DNA of 55,041 bases, taken from JAJYVT01 sp036796435. GTDB lineage: Bacteria; Actinomycetota; Acidimicrobiia; Acidimicrobiales; RAAP-2. The DNA lies in NCBI GenBank assembly GCA_036796435.1, contig DAIRCY010000005.1, positions 1 through 55,041 on the forward strand, given 5' to 3'. Position numbers and translations under genes: made by a program. The notes below the pieces were generated by a model that was given only the letters and a program-made list of their open reading frames with translations, was not told where the DNA came from and searched no databases. Within the stretch, counting starts at the first letter, position 1; each line of letters opens with the position of its first letter. Positions 1 through 8,751 of the stretch are shown piece after piece.

Positions 1-33
1 GGGGGGGGCGCGCCCGGGAGGGGGCGGGCGGCG

Positions 34-522
34 GTGTCGCTGGAGCATCCGGGCGCCGACGCCGACGCCGCGCCTCCCGACGCGGCAGAGAGGGTCCGCG
101 ACTTCGTGCGCTCGACGGGGGCGCCGCCCCGCCTCCTCGTCGCAAAGCCCGGGCTCGACGGCCACTCGAACGGTGCCGAGCAGATCGCGCTCGCCGCGCG
201 CGACGCCGGCTTCGAGGTCGTCTATCAGGGCATCCGGCTCACCCCCGAGGAGATCGTGGCCGCGGCCTGCCAGGAGGACGTCGACGTCGTCGGCCTCTCC
301 GTCCTCTCGGGATCGCACCTCGAGCTCGTCCCCGAGGTGCTCGACCGGCTGCGCGCGGCCGGGTGCGACGCACCTGTCGTCGTCGGCGGGATCGTGCCCC
401 CCGACGACGCCGAGGTGCTCCGCGGCAAGGGCGTCGTCGCCGTCTACCCCCCGAAGGACTTCCAGATCGACCAGATCGTCTCCGAGCTGGTCGAGATCGC
501 CCGCCGCCGCCACCGGCGTTGA
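34..522 (+). CDS. Cobalamin-binding domain protein (B12-dependent mutase small subunit)
   Basis: Stand-alone B12-binding Rossmann domain of 162 residues, the kind that pairs with a separate catalytic subunit in methylmalonyl-, ethylmalonyl- or isobutyryl-CoA-type mutases. KPGLDGHSNG around residues 38-47 carries the DxHxxG motif, with His44 as the expected lower cobalt ligand. GLSVLSGSH and VVGGIVPP match the later SxL and GG loops. The start is GTG, with a purine-rich GGGAGGGGG stretch about 10 nt upstream. The partner large subunit would lie outside the window to the left. The ccr-mce-pccB operon nearby supports a role in C4/C5 acyl-CoA interconversion. Which mutase it serves cannot be told from this domain alone. 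Confidence 0.85.
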   Translation: MSLEHPGADADAAPPDAAERVRDFVRSTGAPPRLLVAKPGLDGHSNGAEQIALAARDAGFEVVYQGIRLTPEEIVAAACQEDVDVVGLSVLSGSHLELVPEVLDRLRAAGCDAPVVVGGIVPPDDAEVLRGKGVVAVYPPKDFQIDQIVSELVEIARRRHRR

Positions 523-685
523 GCTCCTGAGGCGGCCCGGCGTGCTCGTCGCCTGCGCTCAGATCGTGCAGGGCGTCTGCACGCTCCGGTGGTACGCCCG
601 TCTCGAGCTGGGTATCGAAAGCTGACATGCGCTGCGACCTCGACCGGCTGCCGAGCGCGCCCCCAACGATGGACCCGGCCAGAAA

Positions 686-3600
686 GTGAGCTCACGCCCC
701 GCGCCTTCCCCGCCGCCGCCCGAGGCCGCCGGAGGAAGCGGAGGAGGGATCGTCGGCACCGCCATGGCCGCCACCCTCGGCCTCGCGTTCGTCGGCGCAC
801 GCACCGGCGCCAGGGTCGCGGCGACCGGCGCCCGGGTGGCCTCCAACGGAGCCCGGCTCGCCACGGGGGCCGCTCGCGCCGCTGCGGGGGCCACGGGCGA
901 CGTCGGCGCCGGTCCGCTGAAGGACGCTGCCGCCTCGGCCGGAGAGATCCTCGTGCGGCTCGGCCCGAGCCGGTGGCGCCGGAGGGTCTGGGCGCGCCGC
1001 GGCCATGCGCACATCGAGGTTCGCGGGATCGACGAGCCCGGCTGCGAGGAGCTCTGCGCTGACGTGGAGCGCCGGCTCTCCCGGCTGAGGGGCGTGCGCT
1101 GGGCGCAGGTCAACGCCGTTCTCGGCAGGGTCGTGGTCGTCTTCGACCCCGCCTCGGGACCGACGGTCGGGGACCTGGTCGGCGTCGTCGAGGGCGTCGA
1201 GCAGATCCACCGGCGCACCGAGGCGCGCTTCCCCGCCGACCGGCCCGAGCACCCGGGCGACATCGAGCCGCTGCGACGCAACGCGATCGCCCTCGGGGCC
1301 GACTCGCTCGCCCTCGGCGCGAGCTTCTTCGGGCGGCTGCTCCAGCTGACGCCGTTCCCGACCGAGGTGGCGTCGGTGATCACCTTCCTCGACAACGAGC
1401 CGCGCGCCAAGACCGCGCTCGAGCGCCGGCTCGGGCGCGGCACGGCCGAGCTCGGCCTCGCGCTCGCCAACGCGTTCGCGCAGGCCATCTCCCAGGGTCC
1501 CCTCGGGCTCACCGTCGACATCACCCACCGGGTGAACGTCATCGCCGAGCTGCAGGCGCGCCGCCACTGCTGGGCGAGGGCCGAGCCCCGGCTGACGGCC
1601 TCGCCGTGTGACGAGGCGACCGGACCGGTGCGCAAGTCGCCGCGTCCGGTCCCTCTCCCGCCGGGCCCGGCGGAGCGGTACGCCGACCGCGCGGCGCTGG
1701 CGTCGCTGGCGGGATTCGCAGGTTCCCTCGCCCTCACGCGCAGCCCCCGCCGGTCGGCCGCCATGCTGGTCGCGAGCCTCCCGAAGGCGGCCCGTCACGG
1801 GCGCGAGGCCTTTGCCTCGCAGCTCGGGCGAGAGCTCGCACGGCGCGACATCGTGCTTCTCGACGGCACGGTCCTCGGCAGGCTCGACCACGTCGACACG
1901 GTCGTCCTCGAGGCCGGCCTGCTCCGCCCGAACGGCGCCGGGCTCGATCCGCACGCCGCCGCGCTCGTCGCCGAGGCCCGGACGAAGGCGACGCGCGTCC
2001 TCGTCGCCGGAGGGGGCGCCGCGCTCGCCTCTGAGGTGGGGGCGGACGGCGCGGTCGCGGGCGGGGAGCGGCTCGCCTCGTCGGTCCGCCGTCTCCAGGC
2101 GGACGGTCGCGTCGTCCTCCTCGTGGCCGGCCGCGGCGCCGCTACCGGTCTCCAAGCTGCGGACTGCGCCGTCGGCGTGCTCGATCCCGATCCCGCCGAG
2201 CCCCCGCCGTGGTCGGCGGACATCCTGGTCGGTCCGGACTTGGGACAGGCGCGCCTCGTCGTCCGCGCGGCAGCGGCGGCAGGGCGCGTGAGCCGGCAGA
2301 GCGCGCTCGTGGCGCTCGGCGGCTCGGCCGCGAGCGCGCTCTTGACCGTGACCGGACCGGCGACCACGGCGGCGATCCGCGCGTCGGTGCCGATGAACGT
2401 GGCGGCGCTCGTGGCCCAGGCGAACGGCGTCGCAGCGGCGCTCGCGCTGGGCCGCCAGCCGATCACGGCGACCGCAGCAGCCCGACCGTGGCACGAGATG
2501 GATGGGGCGGCGGTCCTCGCCGCCCTCGACAGCCGGGAAGCCGGGCTGAGCGACGTGGAGGCGGCAGGGCGGCACGTCGAGGACCGCCGTGAGCCCACGC
2601 CGCTCGCCAAGGCCGCCTCGGCGGTGCGCGCCGAGCTCGCCAACCCGCTCACGCCGATCCTGGGCGCCGGCGCTGCGCTCTCGGCGGCGGTCGGGTCGGT
2701 CAGCGACGCAGGGCTGGTGGCGGGGGTGACCGCGGTCAACGCGGTGATCGGCGCGGCCCAGCGGCTCCGGGCCGACGTGTCGATCGCCCGGCTCGCCCAG
2801 GTGAGCGACGGGGTGGTCCAAGTCGTGCGCGACGGAGCCCACGAGGAGGTCGAGCGCGCCGCGCTCGTCCCGGGCGACGTCGTGGCGCTGGACGCAGGCG
2901 ACGTCGTGCCCGCCGACCTGCGGGTGCTGTGGTCCTCGGGGTGCGAGGTCGACGAGTCGGCGCTCACCGGCGAATCGCTGCCGGTCACCAAGCAGCCCGA
3001 GCCGACGCGGGGCGCACCCCTCGCAGAGCGCACCTCGATGCTCTACGACGGGACCACGGTGTCGAGCGGCTCCGTTCTCGGTGTGGTCGTCGCCGTGGGC
3101 GACGACACCGAGGCCGGGAGGACCCTCGCGTCCGCCCCCGAGCCGCCACCGAGCGGCGTCGAGTCGAGGCTGACGAGGCTCACCTCCGCCACGCTCCCCG
3201 TCACGGTCCTCTCGGGCGGCGCAGTCGTCGCGCTCGGGCTCCTGCGCGGCCGCAGCCCCCGGCGCGCCGTCTCCTCGGGAGTCGGGCTGACGGTGGCCGC
3301 CGTGCCCGAAGGGCTCCCGCTCCTCGCCACGACCGCCCAGCAGGCGGCGGCACGCCGTCTCGCCGCGCGCGGCGCGCTCGTACGCAACCCGCGCACCATC
3401 GAGGCACTCGGAAGGGTCGACACGCTCTGCTTCGACAAGACCGGCACCCTGACGCTCGGCGAGATCAACCTGCAGCGCGTCTCGGACGGCTCCGAGGACC
3501 GGCCTGTCGACGGGCTCGAGCCGCGCTGGCGCGCGGTGCTCGCCGCCGCGTTGCGGGCGTGCCCCGAGTCCGGCGACGACGTCGCCGATCTGCCACACGC

Positions 3601-5077
3601 GACCGACCGCGCCGTCGTGGCGGGGGCGGCCCGGGCGGGTGTGGTGGCGGACGAGGGCACCGGCGACGGCGACGGTTGGTCCGCGCTCGGCGAGCTGGCC
3701 TTCGACCCCGCGCGCGGCTTCCACGCGGTGGTCGGCACGTGCTCCAACGGCACGAAGCTCTGCGTGAAGGGCGCTCCGGAGATCGTCCTGCCGCGCTGTT
3801 CGACCTGGCGTGGGCCCGACGGTGATCGCGTCGAGCTGTCGGCCGGCGTCCGCCAGGAGCTGGACGCCGAGGTGGAGCGGCTGGCAGGTGAGGGGCTGCG
3901 CGTCCTCGCGGTCGCAGAACGGCACGCGTCGACGCGGCCCGAGCTCGACGAGGACCGCGTGCAGGATCTCGAGCTGCTCGGCTTCGTGGGTCTGGCTGAC
4001 TCCGTCCGTCCCACCGCGGCCGCGGCCGTGACCAGCCTGCGCGAGGCGGGCGTGGACGTCGTGATGGCGACCGGGGACCATCCGCGCACCGCCGCGGCCG
4101 TCGCCAAGGAGCTGGGCATCCTGAACGGTCACCGCGTGGTGTCGGGCACCGACCTCGAGGAGATGTCCGACGACGAGCTCGACGCGGTGATCCCGGACGT
4201 CTCGGTCTTCGCGCGCGTGACCCCGAAGGACAAGGTCCGAATCGTCGCCTCCTTCCAGCGCGCTGGACGCGTCGTCGCGATGACGGGGGACGGCGCGAAC
4301 GACGCGCCGGCCATCCGGCTCGCCCATACCGGCATCGCGCTCGGCAGCCGGGGCACCGCGCCGGCGCGCGAGGCGGCCGACCTCGTGGTGGTGGACGACG
4401 CCATGGAGACCATCCTCGACGCCATCGCGGAGGGGCGCGCGATGTGGGCGGCGGTACGGGACGCGCTCGCGATCCTCGTCGGCGGGAACCTCGGCGAAGT
4501 GGGGTTCAGCCTCGCGACGACCGCAGTGACCGGGGCGTCGCCATTGGGCGCCCGCCAGTTCCTCCTCGTGAACCTGATGACCGACATGGTCCCCGCCATG
4601 GCGGTCGCCGTGCGGCCCCCGCGCCACACGACCTCCAAGGACCTCCTCGCCGAAGGACCGGACCGCTCGCTCGGCTCGGCGCTGTCCGGAGAGATCGCGC
4701 TGCGGGCGGCCGCCACCGCGGGGGGCGCCACTGCGGCGTGGCTGGCCGCGCGCCTCACGGGGCGCGGACGCCGTGCGAGCACCGTCTCCCTCGCCGCGCT
4801 CGTCGGCACCCAGCTCGGCCAGACGGCCTACGTCGGGCGGGACAGCCCCCTCGTGCTTGGTGCGAGCGCGCTCTCCGCGGCTGCGCTCTTCGCGGTGGTG
4901 CAGACGCCGGGTCTCAGCCAGTTCTTCGGCTGCACGCCGCTCGGCCCCGCCGGCTGGGCGATCGCCGTCGGCGCGGCCGCGGCGGCCACCGGGGCCTCTG
5001 TCGTCCTCCCGGCGCTCAGGCCACCCACGGGCGGTCCCGGCGCAACGCCGCCGGGCGGGTCCACCACCGCCCGCTGA
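686..5077 (+). CDS. ctpI: CtpI-like giant cation-translocating P-type ATPase
   Basis: A 1463-residue P-type ATPase, far longer than the usual 700-900. In order: an Ala/Gly-rich amphipathic N-terminus; a degenerate HMA-like fold around residues 105-155 without a CxxC; a long low-complexity region; the actuator TGES near residue 760; PEGLP in the core helix; the phosphorylated DKTGT with Asp near 917; GDGANDAP near 1200; and a C-terminal NLMTDM segment like P2-type pumps. PEGLP and this order match mycobacterial CtpI, whose ion is not firmly established. The GTG start is used because the next in-frame ATG is 26 codons in. Its 3' end overlaps the convergent small gene by about 60 bp. A pump is certain. 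The symbol is by resemblance. Confidence 0.85.
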   Translation: MSSRPAPSPPPPEAAGGSGGGIVGTAMAATLGLAFVGARTGARVAATGARVASNGARLATGAARAAAGATGDVGAGPLKDAAASAGEILVRLGPSRWRRRVWARRGHAHIEVRGIDEPGCEELCADVERRLSRLRGVRWAQVNAVLGRVVVVFDPASGPTVGDLVGVVEGVEQIHRRTEARFPADRPEHPGDIEPLRRNAIALGADSLALGASFFGRLLQLTPFPTEVASVITFLDNEPRAKTALERRLGRGTAELGLALANAFAQAISQGPLGLTVDITHRVNVIAELQARRHCWARAEPRLTASPCDEATGPVRKSPRPVPLPPGPAERYADRAALASLAGFAGSLALTRSPRRSAAMLVASLPKAARHGREAFASQLGRELARRDIVLLDGTVLGRLDHVDTVVLEAGLLRPNGAGLDPHAAALVAEARTKATRVLVAGGGAALASEVGADGAVAGGERLASSVRRLQADGRVVLLVAGRGAATGLQAADCAVGVLDPDPAEPPPWSADILVGPDLGQARLVVRAAAAAGRVSRQSALVALGGSAASALLTVTGPATTAAIRASVPMNVAALVAQANGVAAALALGRQPITATAAARPWHEMDGAAVLAALDSREAGLSDVEAAGRHVEDRREPTPLAKAASAVRAELANPLTPILGAGAALSAAVGSVSDAGLVAGVTAVNAVIGAAQRLRADVSIARLAQVSDGVVQVVRDGAHEEVERAALVPGDVVALDAGDVVPADLRVLWSSGCEVDESALTGESLPVTKQPEPTRGAPLAERTSMLYDGTTVSSGSVLGVVVAVGDDTEAGRTLASAPEPPPSGVESRLTRLTSATLPVTVLSGGAVVALGLLRGRSPRRAVSSGVGLTVAAVPEGLPLLATTAQQAAARRLAARGALVRNPRTIEALGRVDTLCFDKTGTLTLGEINLQRVSDGSEDRPVDGLEPRWRAVLAAALRACPESGDDVADLPHATDRAVVAGAARAGVVADEGTGDGDGWSALGELAFDPARGFHAVVGTCSNGTKLCVKGAPEIVLPRCSTWRGPDGDRVELSAGVRQELDAEVERLAGEGLRVLAVAERHASTRPELDEDRVQDLELLGFVGLADSVRPTAAAAVTSLREAGVDVVMATGDHPRTAAAVAKELGILNGHRVVSGTDLEEMSDDELDAVIPDVSVFARVTPKDKVRIVASFQRAGRVVAMTGDGANDAPAIRLAHTGIALGSRGTAPAREAADLVVVDDAMETILDAIAEGRAMWAAVRDALAILVGGNLGEVGFSLATTAVTGASPLGARQFLLVNLMTDMVPAMAVAVRPPRHTTSKDLLAEGPDRSLGSALSGEIALRAAATAGGATAAWLAARLTGRGRRASTVSLAALVGTQLGQTAYVGRDSPLVLGASALSAAALFAVVQTPGLSQFFGCTPLGPAGWAIAVGAAAAATGASVVLPALRPPTGGPGATPPGGSTTAR

Positions 5078-5288
5078 AGCGCCACGCTCGGGCGGCCCGT
5101 TCGGCGCGCGCCGCCCGCTCGGCTTCCTCGGCGGCGCCGACCTCAGGTCGTGGCCAGAGCTCGAGCACCGCCTGGGCGAGAAGTGCGACCACCGCCGGGT
5201 CGACGGGTTGGCGGGGGCGCAGCCCGGTCCTCGCCGGCGCGGACGCCCCCGGCGAGGACCCTCGCAGTGCGGATGCGCGGTCGCTCAC
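5016..5288 (-). CDS. Small protein downstream of pccB, candidate acyl-CoA carboxylase accessory (epsilon-like) subunit
   Basis: A 90-residue protein whose GTG start lies 3 nt after the pccB stop, so it is almost certainly translated with pccB. It has a disordered N-terminus, a predicted helix (VVALLAQAVLELW) and an Ala/Glu/Arg-rich linker ending in AWRFSGRWWTRP. Small proteins with a short helix and a C-terminal Trp/Arg-rich tail accompany actinobacterial acyl-CoA carboxylases (AccE/PccE) and other biotin-dependent decarboxylases, where they stabilise the complex. The sequence is too short and biased for a family call by eye. The last 62 bp overlap the convergent P-type ATPase gene. Confidence 0.6.
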   Translation of the reverse strand: MSDRASALRGSSPGASAPARTGLRPRQPVDPAVVALLAQAVLELWPRPEVGAAEEAERAARAERAARAWRFSGRWWTRPAALRRDRPWVA

Positions 5289-5291
5289 CGC

Positions 5292-6848
5292 TCAGAGCGG
5301 GACGTTGCCGTGCTTGCGGTGCGGCAGGTCACGGCGCTTGGACGCGAGCATCGCCAGGCTGCGCGCGAGCACCTTGCGCGTGTCGGCAGGCGAGATGACG
5401 TCGTCGACGTACCCGCGCTCGGCCGCGATGTAGGGGGTCGCGTACCGCTCGGTGTACTCCTCGACGAGCTCCGCACGCCTGCTCGGGGGGTCGGCCGCGG
5501 CTGCGAGCTCGCGCCGGTAGAGGATCTCCACGGCGCCCTGCGGCCCCATCACGGCGAGCTCGGCGGAGGGCCACGCGTACGCGAGGTCCGCTCCGATCGA
5601 CTTCGAGTTCATGACCACGTACGCGCCGCCGTAGGCCTTGCGGGTGATGATCTGGACCCGCGGCACCGTCGCTTCGCAGTACGCGTACAGCAGCTTCGCG
5701 CCGTGCCGGATGATGCCGCCGTACTCCTGGTCGGTTCCCGGCATGAACCCCGGCACGTCCACGAACGTGACGAGCGGGATGTTGAACGCATCGCACGTCC
5801 GGACGAAACGCGCCGCCTTCTCGGAGGAGTCGATGTCCAAGACGCCGGCGAGCACCGCCGGCTGGTTCCCGACCACGCCCACCACGCGTCCCCCGATCCG
5901 CGCGAAGCCGCAGGTGATCGACATCGCCCAGTTCGAGTGGACCTCGAGGTACTCCCCGTCGTCGACGACGGCCGTGATGACCTTCTTCATGTCGTATGGC
6001 TGGTTGGGCGACGCGGGCATGAGGTCGAGGAGCTCGGGCGTCTCGCGCTCGGGGTCGTCCCCCGTCGTCGTGTCAGGGGGTTCTTCGAGGTTGTTGGAGG
6101 GGAGGAACGAGAGAAGGTAGCGAACGTCGTCGAGGCAAGCCTTCTCGTCGGCGGCGACGAACGTGGCGACCCCCGACTTGGTCGCGTGGCTCATCGCGCC
6201 GCCGAGCTCCTCGAGCGTGACGTCCTCGCCCGTCACCGTCTTCACGACGTCCGGGCCGGTGATGAACATGTGCGAGGTCCCCTGCACCATGAAGATGAAG
6301 TCGGTGATCGCCGGGGAGTACACGGCGCCACCGGCACAGGGACCGAGGATGACGCTGATCTGGGGGATGACGCCGGACGACGCCACGTTGCGGTAGAAGA
6401 TCCCGCCGTAGGAGTGGAGCGAGACGACGCCCTCTTGGATCCTCGCCCCCGCGCCGTCGTTCAGCCCGATCATCGGGACCCCGGTGGAGGCGGCGAGGTC
6501 CATGACCGCGTGGATCTTCTCGGCGAAGACCTCGCCGAGCGCGCCGCCGAAGACGGTGAAGTCCTGAGAGAACACGCACACCCGGCGGCCGTCGATCGTG
6601 CCGAACCCGGTCACCACGCCGTCGGTGTACGGGCGGTTGGCGTCGAGGCCCATGCCGTGGGCGCGATGGCGCGAGAGCATGCCGAGCTCCTCGAACGACC
6701 CGTCGTCGAGCAGGTAGTCGATCCGCTCGCGCGCGGTCATCTTCCCCTTGGCGTGCTGCCGTTCGACGGCGTCGGCGCTGCCCGCGTGGAGCGCCTCCTC
6801 CCTGCGGGCGGCGAGGTCCTCGAGTCGCTCCGCCATGGTGTGCTCCAT
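5292..6848 (-). CDS. pccB: Acyl-CoA (propionyl-CoA) carboxylase beta subunit
   Basis: A 518-residue carboxyltransferase of the PccB/AccD5 family. It moves CO2 from carboxybiotin to propionyl-CoA (possibly also acetyl-CoA), giving methylmalonyl-CoA. The N-terminal crotonase-like half has GLNDGAGARIQEG and GPCAGGAVYSPA; the C-terminal half has DVPGFMPGTDQEYGG and the KAYGGAYVVM oxyanion loop. The full family length is present. It is third in a same-strand operon, 11 bp after the epimerase gene. The biotin-carrying alpha subunit is not in this window. Substrate preference depends on one active-site residue I cannot place without alignment. Confidence 0.93.
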   Translation of the reverse strand: MEHTMAERLEDLAARREEALHAGSADAVERQHAKGKMTARERIDYLLDDGSFEELGMLSRHRAHGMGLDANRPYTDGVVTGFGTIDGRRVCVFSQDFTVFGGALGEVFAEKIHAVMDLAASTGVPMIGLNDGAGARIQEGVVSLHSYGGIFYRNVASSGVIPQISVILGPCAGGAVYSPAITDFIFMVQGTSHMFITGPDVVKTVTGEDVTLEELGGAMSHATKSGVATFVAADEKACLDDVRYLLSFLPSNNLEEPPDTTTGDDPERETPELLDLMPASPNQPYDMKKVITAVVDDGEYLEVHSNWAMSITCGFARIGGRVVGVVGNQPAVLAGVLDIDSSEKAARFVRTCDAFNIPLVTFVDVPGFMPGTDQEYGGIIRHGAKLLYAYCEATVPRVQIITRKAYGGAYVVMNSKSIGADLAYAWPSAELAVMGPQGAVEILYRRELAAAADPPSRRAELVEEYTERYATPYIAAERGYVDDVISPADTRKVLARSLAMLASKRRDLPHRKHGNVPL

Positions 6849-6859
6849 GGCCGTCGAGG

Positions 6860-7288
6860 CTACTGCGGCGTCGCGGGTCCCTCCTGCACGAGCTCGATGA
6901 GCGTGCCGAAGGACGCCTTCGGGTGGACGAACGCGATCGTCGTGCCGCGCGAGCCGGGCCGGGGCGCCTCGTCGATGAGCCTGCCGCCCGCCCGCTTCAC
7001 CGCGTCGAGCGCCGCCGCACAGTCGGCGACGCGGTAGCCGACGTGGTGGAGCCCCTCGCCGCGGGTGGCGAGGAACTTGGCGACCGGAGAGTCGTCGCGC
7101 GTCGGCGAGACGAGCTGGACGTAGGAGTCCGCCACCGCGACGAGGGCTTCTTCCACGCCGTCCCGTTCGACGAGCTCACGGTGCGCGACGATCGCGCCGA
7201 GGGTGTCCGCGTACCACGAGATGGCGGCGTCGAGGTCGCCGACCGCGATCGCGACGTGGTCGATCTCGGTGAGGAGCGGCTCGGTCAC
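6860..7288 (-). CDS. mce: Methylmalonyl-CoA (ethylmalonyl-CoA) epimerase
   Basis: A 142-residue VOC/glyoxalase-fold protein. It interconverts the S and R epimers of methylmalonyl-CoA (in ccr-containing organisms also ethylmalonyl-CoA), linking the carboxylase product to the B12 mutase. DHVAIAV near residue 10 gives the first metal His, GLHHVGYRV the second, and the terminal TLIELVQ the Glu ligand. The length is typical. It sits between ccr (10 bp upstream) and pccB (11 bp downstream), the order expected for an ethylmalonyl-/propionyl-CoA module. Confidence 0.92.
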   Translation of the reverse strand: MTEPLLTEIDHVAIAVGDLDAAISWYADTLGAIVAHRELVERDGVEEALVAVADSYVQLVSPTRDDSPVAKFLATRGEGLHHVGYRVADCAAALDAVKRAGGRLIDEAPRPGSRGTTIAFVHPKASFGTLIELVQEGPATPQ

Positions 7289-7298
7289 GCGCCGGATC

Positions 7299-8639
7299 TC
7301 ACGCGTCGTGCCGGCGGAACAGGGTGACCCGCTCCTCGCCGACCTTCTCGCGAAGCTCGCGGTCCTCTACCCCGAGCCCCTCTTCGGGCGCGAGGCACAG
7401 GACGCCGATCTTCCCCTCGTGCAGGTTGTGCTGGACCTGGTAGGTGGCCTCGCCGACGTCGGGGAGGTCGAAGACCGCAGAGAGGGGCGGGACGATCTTC
7501 CCCTCGCAGACCTGGCGGTTCGCGTCCCAGGCCTCGCGGTAGTTGGCGAAGTGCGACCCCTTGATCGTCTTCAGCTTCATCCACAGGTGGCGGTTGTCGT
7601 ACTCGATCATGTAGCCCGACGTCGCGGCGCACGTGACGACCGTGCCCGCCCGCTTGCAGACGAACACCGAGGCACCCATGGTCTGGCGGCCGGGGTGCTC
7701 GAAGACGATGTCGGGGTCCTCGCCGACGAGGGCTCGGATGTCCTTGCCGAGCCGGCGCCACTCGCTCTCGTCCTGGGTGTGCTCGTCCCTCCAGAACCGG
7801 TAGTCCGCCTCGCTGCGGTCGATGACCGCCTCGACGCCGAGGTCGCGGAGCAGCTCCACCTTCTTCGGGGAGGAAACCACGCCGATCGGGATGCCGCCTG
7901 CGTTCAGCACGTACTGGACCGCGTAGCTCCCGAGACCCCCCGACGCGCCCCACACGAGCACGCGGTCGCCCTGGGTGACGGGGGCGCCGTTTCGCGAGAC
8001 GAGCATGCGGTACGCGGTGGAATTGCACAGCGCGTTCACGGCCGCCTCCTCCCACGAGAGGTGGGTGGGCTTCGGCATGAGCTGGTTCGCCTTCACTACC
8101 GTGATGTCCGCGAGGCCGCCGAAGTTCGTCTCGAACCCCCAGATGCGCTGATTGAGGGCGAGCATCGAGTCGTCGTGCGCGGTCGGGTCCTGGTCGTCGA
8201 CGGAGTTGCAGTGGATCGTGACCCGGTCACCGGGCTTCCAGTTGCGGACGAGCGAGCCGGTCCGCAGCACCACCCCCGAGGCGTCTGATCCGACGACGTG
8301 GTAGTCGAGCGCGTGCCGGGCGCCCCACACGCCCTCCTTGCCGAGCCGGTCGAGGAAGCCGAAGGTCGACACCGGCTCGAAGATCGACGTCCAGACGGTG
8401 TTGAAGTTGATCGCCGACGCCATGACCGCGACGTATGCCTCGTCCGGGGCGAGCTCGGGAAGCGGGATCTCGCCCACGTGCAGCGACTTGCGCGGGTCCT
8501 TGTCGGCCGAGTCCAGCCCCTCGAACATCGAGACGTAGTCGCGGCGGACGAATGCCGCACGGTAGGAGCCGGGCATCGGCATCGCGGCGAGCTCGTCGCC
8601 ACCGGCGCCGTCGACCACCGCTTGGAGGATGTCGCTCAT
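7299..8639 (-). CDS. ccr: Crotonyl-CoA carboxylase/reductase
   Basis: A zinc-less medium-chain dehydrogenase/reductase of 446 residues that reductively carboxylates crotonyl-CoA to ethylmalonyl-CoA with NADPH and CO2. Diagnostic stretches are SAINFNTVWTS, DYHVVGSDASGVV, GASGGLGSYAVQ (NADP loop) and KTIKGSHFANYREAWDANR near the C-terminus. I chose the ATG that begins MSDILQAVV, because a -10-like TATCGT lies 7 nt before it and the family N-terminus starts there. A 71-codon upstream extension is open but runs into the divergent promoter. It leads the ccr-mce-pccB operon. It may serve the ethylmalonyl-CoA pathway or supply extender units. Confidence 0.93.
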   Translation of the reverse strand: MSDILQAVVDGAGGDELAAMPMPGSYRAAFVRRDYVSMFEGLDSADKDPRKSLHVGEIPLPELAPDEAYVAVMASAINFNTVWTSIFEPVSTFGFLDRLGKEGVWGARHALDYHVVGSDASGVVLRTGSLVRNWKPGDRVTIHCNSVDDQDPTAHDDSMLALNQRIWGFETNFGGLADITVVKANQLMPKPTHLSWEEAAVNALCNSTAYRMLVSRNGAPVTQGDRVLVWGASGGLGSYAVQYVLNAGGIPIGVVSSPKKVELLRDLGVEAVIDRSEADYRFWRDEHTQDESEWRRLGKDIRALVGEDPDIVFEHPGRQTMGASVFVCKRAGTVVTCAATSGYMIEYDNRHLWMKLKTIKGSHFANYREAWDANRQVCEGKIVPPLSAVFDLPDVGEATYQVQHNLHEGKIGVLCLAPEEGLGVEDRELREKVGEERVTLFRRHDA

Positions 8640-8646
8640 TTTCGTG

Positions 8647-8652
8647 ACGATA
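8647..8652 (-). promoter_or_regulatory. Probable leaderless promoter of ccr (-10 box)
   Basis: Read on the minus strand, TATCGT is followed by 7 nt and then the ccr ATG, so transcription would begin at or next to the start codon. There is no Shine-Dalgarno sequence and no good -35. Confidence 0.4.
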
Positions 8653-8662
8653 CCTGAGCCCG

Positions 8663-8668
8663 TAGAAT
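8663..8668 (+). promoter_or_regulatory. Probable -10 box for the thiolase gene
   Basis: TAGAAT lies in the ccr/thiolase divergent region. The inferred transcript would have a leader of about 75 nt with GGAGGT 5 nt before the ATG. The -35 is weak. Confidence 0.35.
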
Positions 8669-8751
8669 GGACTGACCAGCCGGTAACCCCGGCACTCCAT
8701 TCCCCGTTTCCACCGGCGACGAACACGCCGGTGCGACCCCGGAGGTCAGCC

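Noticed and set aside
692..4627. A 1311-codon open frame on the minus strand opposite the P-type ATPase
   Set aside because: Arg/Gly/Ala/Asp-rich with no motifs. High-GC third-position bias leaves antisense frames open, while the plus-strand frame has every P-type ATPase motif.
4773..7037. A 754-codon plus-strand open frame across pccB
   Set aside because: Low-complexity antisense of pccB and the epimerase, both of which have clear family motifs.
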